Shown here: piece after piece, positions 5,588 to 13,025 of the stretch
How the letters are laid out: each line of letters starts with the position of its first letter
Position numbering within the stretch: the first letter of the stretch is position 1
Notes under the pieces: generated by a model
What the model was told of the DNA's origin: nothing
Database searches by the model: none
Seen by the model: the letters and a program-made list of their open reading frames with translations, nothing else
Virus record (IMG/VR): IMGVR_UViG_3300048927_000768
Location: 1 to 26,763 of that record
Source: a virus
Direction: 5' to 3' (one strand)
DNA length: 26,763 bases
Translations under genes and position numbers: made by a program

Positions 5588-7408
5588 TTAGCCGCCGAGC
5601 GCGGAGATACGGGAACTAAGCGCGCTCAGCTCTGCCCGCAGTCCAGTTACCCGTTCGATAGTAAGTCCAATTATTGTCGCGGAAAGCCCAAACTCAACCC
5701 CGCCGTAAAAAGACGCAAATCCGTAGAAATTTTGGTGAGCCATCGCGTTAATGACTCCACCTGCAATTCCAAGTGTTAGTGGGCCGCCGCGTGGAGTCCA
5801 CAATACCCCTCCGTTACTCTGCCCTGATAACTGCAAACTTGCGGTCGGATGGTTATCTACGTAAAAGTCTAACGTCGAATACCCGCTTGTCATACGAATA
5901 AAATCGCCGTTTGCCGTTGTCTGAATAGTAGCGCCCGTTATCGTACCGCCGACAATAACCGTACCCAAAACGCTACTCCCGATAATTGTCCCGCCAATAA
6001 TCTGCCCGGACCCGGACAAGCTCCCCGTATAGATCGACCAGCCGCCAATCGTGCCGGACAATGCCGTAATATGCCCCGTAAAGTTCCCGTTCGCGGCCTG
6101 CAATGTACCGCTGAAATAAGCGTTCCCCGTTGCGCTATCCTGCCATATCGTCCGGACGCCGGACTTGTTAAACAACGCTAATCCGTACTCGCCCGGAGCC
6201 GTTTGACCTAACCGTACCATCGTCCGGTTCATGTCGTCACTGACCCGCATACCGAATCCGTCGACCAGCGTTACCGAATCGTCATACTTAACGCCTTTGA
6301 GGACGGCATTCTTCGACGTATACGTGATCGCCCGTTTCGATCCGACCGTCGCCTGGAACACGTAATCGGCCGTTTTCATTTCGCGGAAATTGGCGAGGAC
6401 GACGCGGGCCCGGCGCGGTTCAAACGGATAGCGTTCATACTCCGTCACGCGCGCATCAAACCGGTAGCCCATCGACTCGTCAATGATCGTTACCGTATCG
6501 CCGACGTCGCGGATCGCCTCGGCCCGGAAGTCGTCGTCAACCTTTTCGAGTTCCACGAAATCGACTTCGTAGGATACTTTCGGCAGCTCGACCGTTTTAA
6601 GATACTTCTGCATCTCCGCTAAAAGCCGGGCTTGATCGTCGATTTCCGCGAACTCGACGGAGCCTTCGTAAATATGGCCGGCGTCGATATATTCCGAGTC
6701 GATATACTTAACGGCGTGCCCCGGCAGTCCTTCGATAGTGAGCCCGTTTTTACCGTAACCGTACAGCCGGGTAATACGCTCCATATCGTGGCTTTTGCGC
6801 GTAATCCCCGTCAGATTTTTCCGATAACGTATCTCGACGCCATAGTTCCCGCCGCGCCGCGTCGTCAACGTAATTTGCGTATTGTTGTACGCCAACTCGC
6901 CGTTGTAAAGCGTCCGAACTTCGCCGAGCAAGCCAAATTTCCGCTTTTCGCCCCATTCGAATATGTCATCGGCCGCAAAAGAGCCCTCCACCGCGAAAGT
7001 GAAGGGCGTGCCATTTGCTATTAATCCGAGCTGATACGTCGGCGGTTGCGCTGCTAAAAAGTCTACGTAATCATCGAGATAATACCGATTAAGCTCGAAC
7101 GCTAAATGATGCGCCTCGACCCGTTTATATACGCGAAGCCCGCGCCGCTCCTCGTTGACCGATTTAATGACGAAATATTGTCCAGCTACGCCTATGTCGG
7201 TCATATCGCCGGGGAATCGGACCTCGGCGGCTTCCTTTATCGCGTCATAGCGGCTTTTATCGTCCGGCAGCCGCGGGTACGAAAAGGTAACGAAAAATTG
7301 CCCGTTTAACGTCTCCTTTACGCACACGTCCGTAGCCGCCGCGAGAATCTGCCGGGCCGATACTCCGTTGATGACGGAGTGTATTTCGAGTCTACTGCGT
7401 AATTTCAC
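5588..7408 (-). CDS. Tail endopeptidase / tail spike (Prophage_tail family)
   Basis: A 606-aa tail-tip protein. The N-terminal ~340 residues match the Prophage_tail/tail-associated lysin-like family (PF06605), the baseplate hub gp27-type fold: 'NGQFFVTFSYP', 'GQYFVIKSVNEER', 'VEAHHLAFELNRYYLDD', 'ERITRLYGYGKN', 'GDTVTIIDESMGYRFDARVTEYERYPFEP'. The rest is fibre-like, with G/T/I-rich repeats (about 445-500, GGTIIGSSVLGTVIVGGTITGAT) and a short C-terminal coiled coil (VTGLRAELSALSSRISAL) for trimerisation. GTG at 7408 is preceded by AAGGAGG, which overlaps the upstream stop codon. It should dock on the distal tail protein and help contact or open the cell wall. I see no catalytic residues that prove peptidase activity. 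Confidence 0.85.
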   Translation of the reverse strand: MKLRSRLEIHSVINGVSARQILAAATDVCVKETLNGQFFVTFSYPRLPDDKSRYDAIKEAAEVRFPGDMTDIGVAGQYFVIKSVNEERRGLRVYKRVEAHHLAFELNRYYLDDYVDFLAAQPPTYQLGLIANGTPFTFAVEGSFAADDIFEWGEKRKFGLLGEVRTLYNGELAYNNTQITLTTRRGGNYGVEIRYRKNLTGITRKSHDMERITRLYGYGKNGLTIEGLPGHAVKYIDSEYIDAGHIYEGSVEFAEIDDQARLLAEMQKYLKTVELPKVSYEVDFVELEKVDDDFRAEAIRDVGDTVTIIDESMGYRFDARVTEYERYPFEPRRARVVLANFREMKTADYVFQATVGSKRAITYTSKNAVLKGVKYDDSVTLVDGFGMRVSDDMNRTMVRLGQTAPGEYGLALFNKSGVRTIWQDSATGNAYFSGTLQAANGNFTGHITALSGTIGGWSIYTGSLSGSGQIIGGTIIGSSVLGTVIVGGTITGATIQTTANGDFIRMTSGYSTLDFYVDNHPTASLQLSGQSNGGVLWTPRGGPLTLGIAGGVINAMAHQNFYGFASFYGGVEFGLSATIIGLTIERVTGLRAELSALSSRISALGG

Positions 7409-7425
7409 CGTTTACTGCCGCCTCC

Positions 7426-7938
7426 TTATAAGTACCGATCCCGCCAGGTTACGCGAATCTGAACCGTCCTGCTACCGCTACCGTCCGTATACGTAATCGT
7501 ATTCTCGCCCGGATGCAAGTCGAAAAAGTCGCCGTCATAGCCAACGTAAACGCCATTACGAAGCACGCGCAGCCGGCCGGAATCAATCACGAATTTATCG
7601 CCGGGGCCGACCGGACCGTCGACCGAAATCGATTGTACGCGGTATTTACGAGGCTGGGCCGTTAGCGCTCCATCGGCCGCCATTAGTGCCGCAAGAATCC
7701 GTTCGCGAACGAGCGCCGCCGCTAGCTCTCCGTCAGCCGCCATCGCTACAGACTGCGTAATGTCTCGAATGAAATCGGCGGATAGTGCGCCATCTCCGGA
7801 TAGGACGAGCGATCCCGTAAACGTTGCGGAAGGGGCCGCAGAAAGAGCCCCGTCGCCGACGATAATTGCGGAGAAGATTACGTCAGTGATAAACGGCCTG
7901 TTGAACGGAGTAGCGTTAAATGCCGTCTGATTAAACAT
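7426..7938 (-). CDS. Tail protein with four 20-residue DG repeats
   Basis: 170 aa. After an N-terminal segment (MFNQTAFNATPFNRP) come four repeats in which the DG pair recurs exactly every 20 residues (29-30, 49-50, 69-70, 89-90; consensus x-x-D-G-A-L-S-A). The C-terminal ~70 residues look like a Dit/SipTail C-terminal sandwich (VDGPVGPGDKFVIDS, LHPGENTITYTDGSG, VQIRVTWRDRYL). It probably belongs to the tail tip or fibre base. Its ATG overlaps the end of the 36-aa gene upstream by 8 nt with little Shine-Dalgarno of its own, so it is probably translated by coupling. No closer name is justified. Confidence 0.78.
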   Translation of the reverse strand: MFNQTAFNATPFNRPFITDVIFSAIIVGDGALSAAPSATFTGSLVLSGDGALSADFIRDITQSVAMAADGELAAALVRERILAALMAADGALTAQPRKYRVQSISVDGPVGPGDKFVIDSGRLRVLRNGVYVGYDGDFFDLHPGENTITYTDGSGSRTVQIRVTWRDRYL

Positions 7939-8041
7939 CGGCTACGTCGAATAGCGCTTGTACGTCGGACCGCCAGCGGAGCGGAACGTCGGTGATTACG
8001 CGATGATTTGCGATGATTAAGTCGTAGTAAATTTTCGTCAT
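7931..8041 (-). CDS. 36-aa CD1375-like phage micro-protein
   Basis: A very short gene (start MTKIYYDLII, end FDVADV). AGGAGGT lies 8 nt before ATG 8041-8039, one of the best ribosome binding sites in the region. The pattern 'YYDLI...VITDVPLRWRSDVQALFD' resembles the short CD1375-type proteins found among tail-fibre genes of Bacillota phages (family recalled from 'DLI.kg..tid.VP...r..Vq..ld'). Function unknown; perhaps a fibre-assembly or tail-tip accessory protein. It overlaps both neighbours' control regions, with its stop inside the start of the repeat protein. Confidence 0.7.
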   Translation of the reverse strand: MTKIYYDLIIANHRVITDVPLRWRSDVQALFDVADV

Positions 8042-8043
8042 GA

Positions 8044-8283
8044 TTACGCACCTCCTGCGATAATTTCCGCCAGTTCGGCCAGCGCGAGTTGTGTCGCCAA
8101 TTTATCCGCTTCCTGCGTTTCGGCTAGTTCCGCGAGAGCGAGTTTGAGCGCGGTGTTTTCGGACTCAAGCTCCGCCAGTCTATCCGTTTCCGGTTCCGGC
8201 AGCGGGGATGGTTTATACTCCCATTCGCTTCCGTCCTCTTCGATACAGTACAAGACACCTTCGCGTTCTTCGATTCGTGCCAT
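8044..8283 (-). CDS. 79-aa coiled-coil tail accessory protein
   Basis: Start MARIEEREGVLY at ATG 8283, just after CCGAGGTGA. An in-frame GTG three codons upstream falls inside that Shine-Dalgarno and is unlikely. The N-terminal 30 residues form a small acidic strand-rich part (LYCIEEDGSEWEYKP). The rest is a leucine-heptad coiled coil (LAELESENTALKLALAELAETQ and a near repeat LATQLALAELAEI). It lies among the fibre genes; similar short coiled-coil proteins are frequent there. Exact role unknown. Confidence 0.72.
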   Translation of the reverse strand: MARIEEREGVLYCIEEDGSEWEYKPSPLPEPETDRLAELESENTALKLALAELAETQEADKLATQLALAELAEIIAGGA

Positions 8284-8288
8284 TATTT

Positions 8289-9164
8289 TCACCTCGGAAG
8301 AATCATTTTAACTACCATGCCATTACCGCCCGCGCCGCCAGTGCCTCCGATATACTGAGAACCGGTGCCGGATACGCCGCCCGCGCCACCGTTAGCTGTT
8401 ATCGTGGGTAGTGTGATAGATTTTGCAACGAGGATAACCGAACCGCCTCCGCCGCCTCCACCTCCGCCGCCTGCGCCAAAATCATAGGCCGAAACATTAC
8501 CGCTATTAGCTCCAGCAAGTCCATCTGCTCTTATTGCGCCTGAGCCTCGGATACTGCCTCTAGTCATAATTACTATATTTCCGCCGCCTGCTCCGCCGAT
8601 GCCTCCGCTTGATCCATCTCTTACTCCACCGCCACCGCCACCACCTGCTCCTACAGTTGCTAATACAGTAGTTAGTTGGTCATAAGGGAATAGTCCGAAA
8701 TTAACGGCATTGCCTCCTGCTGTACCAACCCCGCCATTACGATTCCCAGATATTCCTTTACTTCCACCAGGACTTAGGGCAGGCTGTGCGTATGATCCGT
8801 AACCGCCACTGCCTGCGGTCCCGTCCCCGTCACTATGTCTCGTGGTGTACCCGCCACCGCCACCGCCGCCTCCTGCGCCTCCGTTAGTTGTTGTTCCGGC
8901 AACCTTGCCTTTGCCGGATGCGGTCAACGTGCCGTCTATGACGATGTCCTCCGTGGCGAGATATATAACCCACTCGCCCTGTTGCGCCGACACTACGCCA
9001 GCCGGAATGTTAATGCTACGACAACGGTAAATGTCGGATATGACGGTTGCATTTGTGCTTGGCGTATAGTCTCCGCCCGATCCGTCATTAAGCGCATCTA
9101 AAAAGCCTATCCACGACGGATAAGACGCCGCTCCTTTTGCTGGCGGAAATGTTAAAATGCCCAT
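8289..9164 (-). CDS. Glycine-rich tail-tip adhesin candidate
   Basis: A 291-aa protein. Residues 1-92 form a beta-rich N-terminal part (IPAGVVSAQQGEWVIYLATEDIVIDGTLTASGKG). Residues about 93-282 are dominated by glycine, with long tracts at 95-105, 172-180 and 230-241 separated by variable S/T/N/A-rich loops. The end is a short hydrophobic strand (VVKMILPR). Glycine-rich arrays with variable loops form polyglycine-II sandwich tips in phage adhesins such as gp38 of T-even-like phages, so receptor binding is a fair inference. AGGAGG lies 8 nt before the ATG. It is preceded by the 106-aa and 845-aa fibre genes in the same operon. Confidence 0.72.
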   Translation of the reverse strand: MGILTFPPAKGAASYPSWIGFLDALNDGSGGDYTPSTNATVISDIYRCRSINIPAGVVSAQQGEWVIYLATEDIVIDGTLTASGKGKVAGTTTNGGAGGGGGGGGYTTRHSDGDGTAGSGGYGSYAQPALSPGGSKGISGNRNGGVGTAGGNAVNFGLFPYDQLTTVLATVGAGGGGGGGVRDGSSGGIGGAGGGNIVIMTRGSIRGSGAIRADGLAGANSGNVSAYDFGAGGGGGGGGGGSVILVAKSITLPTITANGGAGGVSGTGSQYIGGTGGAGGNGMVVKMILPR

Positions 9165-9167
9165 CGC

Positions 9168-9488
9168 TTAAACCTCCTCTATGCCGAAAGCAGTCATAAT
9201 AATGTCCGTGCCTGCGTCTTGATTTGCCGCCAACGTTTGCCCGGCAGCAACGACGATTTTTAAATCTTGCAATATCGTACAGCCGCCTGCCGGGACGGAT
9301 ACGCCGCGCATGATGCGGTTTGTCGCCGCTGTGCCGCCTTGATAGATATCCACCGCCCTATCACTGGCCCCGTTATTGACAAGGTATATTTCGGTGACTT
9401 GAGCCGTTGTAGCCGCTGGTGCTGTATACCTTGCCGTTGCCGTAGTGGATAAAGCTGATTGCGCTAGACGTTTTACTGTACGTGGCAT
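9168..9488 (-). CDS. 106-aa fibre-associated beta-rich protein
   Basis: MPRTVKRLAQSALSTTATARYTAP begins a compact beta-rich domain (AQVTEIYLVNNGASDRAVDIYQGG ... RIMRGVSVPAGGCTILQDLKIVVAAGQTLAANQDAGTDIIMTAFGIEE). Small proteins with this 'A-L-stt-tat-x-Y-t-a-P ... v.l.aGqtl.a' pattern recur next to tail fibres in siphoviruses and probably form jelly-roll-like decorations of the fibre or baseplate (recalled pattern, not a named family). ATG at 9488 directly follows the stop codon of the 845-aa fibre gene, whose end carries the GGGAGGG site. Confidence 0.7.
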   Translation of the reverse strand: MPRTVKRLAQSALSTTATARYTAPAATTAQVTEIYLVNNGASDRAVDIYQGGTAATNRIMRGVSVPAGGCTILQDLKIVVAAGQTLAANQDAGTDIIMTAFGIEEV

Positions 9489-12026
9489 CTATACCATCCC
9501 TCCCATTGATATTGTCCGCATTTGATCGGCTATAGTGTCTACCGCCGCTTTGTCCGCCGCGCTCATAAAGCCTGCCGTGCCTGTCGTTGCTAAAGCGTGG
9601 GCCGCTCCGCCTGCGCCTGCGTGTGCGTCAAAGTCTCGCCGGATGTTTGCCGCATACGCTTCGTCCAGCAGCAATTTCCACTCGTGTACGCCCATTTGGG
9701 CCGTTAAACGAGCGATATCCTGCGTAGCCTGCGCCACGGCTCCGCCTAGTGTGGAGCGGTAGACAAGCGTTGCGTCTACGGCATTGGCGGTGTAGGCGTA
9801 TTTGTCGAGAGTGATATAATCGACAAAGTATTCTGCGGCTGGGTCGTAGTCGGCAGTTGGTATGGTCGCCCACTGATTGCCGTATACGCTGGTTTGCGAT
9901 GTATGCGCGCCAAAAGTCCATTTATCATCCTTTACGCCACCCTTATAGATAGCAATTATGCGGTCAGCCCGATATCCAAGCTTTGATGTCTCGGTAAAAC
10001 GGTTAATACCGTACAATCCGATGCTAGCAACGGGATTAGCTTTCTCGCGCACAATCACGCCCTCCAGTAGCTCAACCGTATTCCCGCCCTTAACCATCGC
10101 CAGCCCGCCAAGATCGCCCGTCAGCGTCTCCGTAATCGGCGTAGCCCGCACGTAATCAAGCGTGGCGTATGCGTCCCAGCCGGGGGCTTTGTTGGCGGCA
10201 ACGTAGGCTTCCGTGTTTGTGGTCGGGGCAGCTCCGGTTAGGATGGATACCCACGAGTTATAGACGCTGCCGTTGTTTCCATTGGCACGCCAGCCGTTCA
10301 TTAAGGCCTTGGCCGCATTACCGTTAGGGTTAAGTGACTCAGTCCACCCGCTATATGCATCGCTAACGTTAAGGTGCAGCGCCGTCGATCCGATATTGAT
10401 AGCTTCGGGTATTGTAGATAACTCAGCATACGAGGATGCCTTAATTATCGCTCCATCATGTCTTACCGCTGACTGCATGGTTATTGCAGGCAAAGCACCA
10501 TTAGCCGCGACCCAGCCTGTAGATATGATAGTTTTAAATCCTGTTTGGTCTATACCAAATGCCCACGCCAAAGAACCGTCCAGCTTAAACCCTGTCCTCC
10601 ACCGCCTAAACACCTGTCCCGTTGCGCTATCGTAGCTGTCCGCTATGCTACGGTCTACGTTGCTAGCTAGGGTTGTGTCGGCGTTGGCGTAGGATGGATT
10701 GTAAGGCATAAAGCTTGCGGGCAATTGATCAGCGCCGCCAAGGACAAGCATCCAATCAGACAGCGTATAGTCTCCGTTACTCGCCGATGCAAAGTATATA
10801 CGTAAGTAAACGGAGTCAGCAGGTGTGGTGAATGTCCTTGGATTTGAGTCGTTGTATGCGAGCACGGTGCTTGCCGTGCCTGCGGAGGAAACAGATAGCA
10901 CCGCTACACGCAAACCGCCCTGAAATCCCACCGTGTAAACTTGATTTGGTTTACTCCTAACTTGAAACGCTATTTCTTGCCCTGATGTTGTCCGTTTTAA
11001 CACGGCTGTATATTGGGCGATTGGCGTCCATTCGGAGTTAATAGCATATGTTTGGGACGATGGCGGCAGTAAGTTTTTTCCCGGCATCAGCACGGACAAG
11101 CCCCGCGTATGTTGTACGCTGTCTACGTAAGGCCAACGGTCATCAATTGCGGCTCCGGTTATAGTTGCACCTATGGCGGCGTAGTCTGCGGCAGATACTT
11201 CGTAGAGACGGATTGCTCCAAAATGTACAGTCATAGTGCCAATCCCATTAGCTCCAAAAAGTAGTCTAAATCCAGTACCCAATGAATTAGAAAGAGGTAC
11301 TTTTGCGTAGATGAACTGCTTTTGACCAACTAAGGCCGTATTTACATTAGCAGCATATCTGGATGTGTTTGTTGCGCTGTCACGTAACGAAAGCGTTACA
11401 GGCGAGCCCGTTGTGTATGATTCAACATACGCCCAGCACCCTACGATGTAGTACTTGCTTGAGTCCAGCGTATAGCCGTAATCTTTATACCTTACACGAG
11501 CTGCGTTCGAGGTTGTAAATTTGAATGATTTAATTCCTTCAAACGACGATAATTCGTCTGTGCCAGCTCCGCTTGAAATAAATGGCGCTAAGCTTTCACA
11601 CCCGCCATCGCGCCCCAAAATGTTGCACAACGTACATCCCCGCACATTAAACGTTGCCCCGCTTGCCTGATCCGATTGGATGACGTTTACTCCCCTGTTT
11701 ATTGGGGCAGGGATGGTTTGGCCTTCGTCAAGCATCGTCCGGATTGTATCGTAATCGTAGGCGGTAAAATTACGTGCAATTTTCGAGCTAATCGGCCATG
11801 TGCGGGCTGTTCCTTGGAATCCGCGTGTTACGGACGATAGCGTATTCCCGGACTTTGCCGCATACATAACGGTTTCCGCATTCTCGCCTTGTCCGATGGT
11901 CGCGATATTCGGCGCGTCAGGCAGCGCGGCTCCGTTTAAAACGGTAATTGTCGTTGCTACTGCGTCAATTGCCGCGGCTAACTCGGTTACTGGCGAGTTC
12001 ACCATCGCTGGGTATAACGTTGACAT
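9489..12026 (-). CDS. Large tail fibre / host-recognition protein
   Basis: An 845-aa modular fibre. Residues 1-100 are a conserved attachment domain (PVTELAAAIDAVATTITVLNGAALPDAPNIATIG ... VTRGFQGTARTWP). A linker then leads to a three-cysteine patch (C131, C134, C143). Next come beta-sandwich, carbohydrate-binding-like modules (about 150-290 and 320-450, the second beginning LMPGKNLLPP), a region of probable receptor-binding variability, and a C-terminal part with 'EWKLLLDEAYAANIRRDFDAHAG' and 'HALATTGTAGFMSAADKAAVDTI', a motif typical of phage fibres. It should project from the baseplate and bind the cell surface. GAGGTGA lies 7 nt before the ATG. Module boundaries are my estimate. Confidence 0.85.
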   Translation of the reverse strand: MSTLYPAMVNSPVTELAAAIDAVATTITVLNGAALPDAPNIATIGQGENAETVMYAAKSGNTLSSVTRGFQGTARTWPISSKIARNFTAYDYDTIRTMLDEGQTIPAPINRGVNVIQSDQASGATFNVRGCTLCNILGRDGGCESLAPFISSGAGTDELSSFEGIKSFKFTTSNAARVRYKDYGYTLDSSKYYIVGCWAYVESYTTGSPVTLSLRDSATNTSRYAANVNTALVGQKQFIYAKVPLSNSLGTGFRLLFGANGIGTMTVHFGAIRLYEVSAADYAAIGATITGAAIDDRWPYVDSVQHTRGLSVLMPGKNLLPPSSQTYAINSEWTPIAQYTAVLKRTTSGQEIAFQVRSKPNQVYTVGFQGGLRVAVLSVSSAGTASTVLAYNDSNPRTFTTPADSVYLRIYFASASNGDYTLSDWMLVLGGADQLPASFMPYNPSYANADTTLASNVDRSIADSYDSATGQVFRRWRTGFKLDGSLAWAFGIDQTGFKTIISTGWVAANGALPAITMQSAVRHDGAIIKASSYAELSTIPEAINIGSTALHLNVSDAYSGWTESLNPNGNAAKALMNGWRANGNNGSVYNSWVSILTGAAPTTNTEAYVAANKAPGWDAYATLDYVRATPITETLTGDLGGLAMVKGGNTVELLEGVIVREKANPVASIGLYGINRFTETSKLGYRADRIIAIYKGGVKDDKWTFGAHTSQTSVYGNQWATIPTADYDPAAEYFVDYITLDKYAYTANAVDATLVYRSTLGGAVAQATQDIARLTAQMGVHEWKLLLDEAYAANIRRDFDAHAGAGGAAHALATTGTAGFMSAADKAAVDTIADQMRTISMGGMV

Positions 12027-12051
12027 TCGTTTTCACCTCGTTAATTTTTCG

Positions 12052-12453
12052 TTAGTTTACGGACAAAGCAACGGACGAGACCGGAAATTTAAGCAAATCG
12101 TTAACCTGAAGCGTACGCGGATTATCGACAGCTCCGTAAAATAGCAAGTTGCCACCGGTAGCCGCATCCCGTATGCCGACGTGCGTAATCGTGCCCCAAT
12201 CGGCCGTCGCGGTCGGAAAAGCAACCTCCGCGTTACTACGTAAGGTTCGCCGGCCTGTCTCCGTAGCTGGCGTGGCAAACGCAATCGCCCGCCTAACATA
12301 CGCCCCGCCGATTACTTCCGTGCCTGTATCGGCCGCCGTCGGATTGCTCGTATAAAGTGCGATATATACCGTAGAGGGCCTCGTCCAGGCAACGTTCCTA
12401 AACGTTTGATTAAGCCATGCGTCCGCAAGATAATTGGATACCGCTAATGCCAT
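12052..12453 (-). CDS. Small tail fibre protein (gp53/minor-tail-like)
   Basis: 133 aa: MALAVSNYLADAWLNQTFRNVAWTRPSTVYIALYTSNPT, then GGAYVRRAIAFATP, TATADWGTITHVGIRDAATGGNLLFYGAVDNPRTLQVNDLLKFPVSSVAL. This is the common phage family in which a ~130-residue beta domain with 'YIALYTSNPT', 'WGTITHVGI' and a final 'v..gd.l.fp...l' forms part of the fibre or baseplate. AAAGGA precedes the ATG by about 10 nt. It lies between the distal tail protein and the main fibre, so a linker role between hub and fibre is plausible. Confidence 0.82.
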   Translation of the reverse strand: MALAVSNYLADAWLNQTFRNVAWTRPSTVYIALYTSNPTAADTGTEVIGGAYVRRAIAFATPATETGRRTLRSNAEVAFPTATADWGTITHVGIRDAATGGNLLFYGAVDNPRTLQVNDLLKFPVSSVALSVN

Positions 12454-12469
12454 TATTCATCCGTCCTTT

Positions 12470-13024
12470 CTATTCGGTTTCATATTCGATCGTCAACGTA
12501 AATCCATCCGTTAGCGCTGTACCTCCCGCGTTTGATAATTCGATAATTGGCGGCGTCGGCTCGGAGCCCTCGGATTCCAACGCAAAAGAAAAAGGAACCG
12601 CCGTCAGGCCGTCCTCGTAGATTCGTTCCGGCCCGTATGCAAACGGGTCCGTGCATTTGAGCGTTACACGGAATTCGCCGTACTGACCGATCTGCTCCGG
12701 AACAAGCCGACCCGAAAGTTTGGCGTAAAAAAAGCGGTCAGGCACCTCGTCGAAAACGAGAATGCCCGCCGCTGTAGTCGGTTTAAGCCACGTTAATATT
12801 TCGGATTGCCGGCGTTTGAACGGGATATCAACGTATGGGTCGATATCCATCGCGATTTCGATTTCGCGTTTGCCGAACTCGGTCCCGAAGTCCAGTACGC
12901 CGGGCAGTCCGGCCGGTTCGTCCTCGTACTCACGAAGGTCCGGGCTGTTAATGGTATAACGAAGAAGGCGCGCACCGAATTCGGAACAGTGCCGCCCTTT
13001 GAACGTAAATCCGTATTCGGCCAA
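12470..13024 (-). CDS. Distal tail protein (Dit, SipTail family)
   Basis: 184 aa. I place the start at TTG 13024 (product MAEYGFTFKGRHCSEFG), because GGGAGGTG lies 6 nt upstream. A longer in-frame version would overlap the tape measure gene by 56 nt without a better site. Family marks: 'FTFKGRHCSEFGARLL', 'RREIEIAMDIDPYVDIPFKRR'-like belt region (FGKREIEIAMDID), 'FYAKLSGRLVPEQIGQYGEFRVTLKCTDPFAYG', then a galectin-like C-terminal domain. It forms the hexameric ring between tail tube and tip, and follows the tape measure as in SPP1-like phages. Its stop is followed by the small fibre gene. Confidence 0.85.
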   Translation of the reverse strand: MAEYGFTFKGRHCSEFGARLLRYTINSPDLREYEDEPAGLPGVLDFGTEFGKREIEIAMDIDPYVDIPFKRRQSEILTWLKPTTAAGILVFDEVPDRFFYAKLSGRLVPEQIGQYGEFRVTLKCTDPFAYGPERIYEDGLTAVPFSFALESEGSEPTPPIIELSNAGGTALTDGFTLTIEYETE

Positions 13025-13025
13025 G

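Noticed and set aside
8400-9000. GCC/ACC-rich simple repeats as a possible genomic repeat array
   Set aside because: They are the codons of the glycine tracts in the adhesin gene, not an independent DNA repeat.
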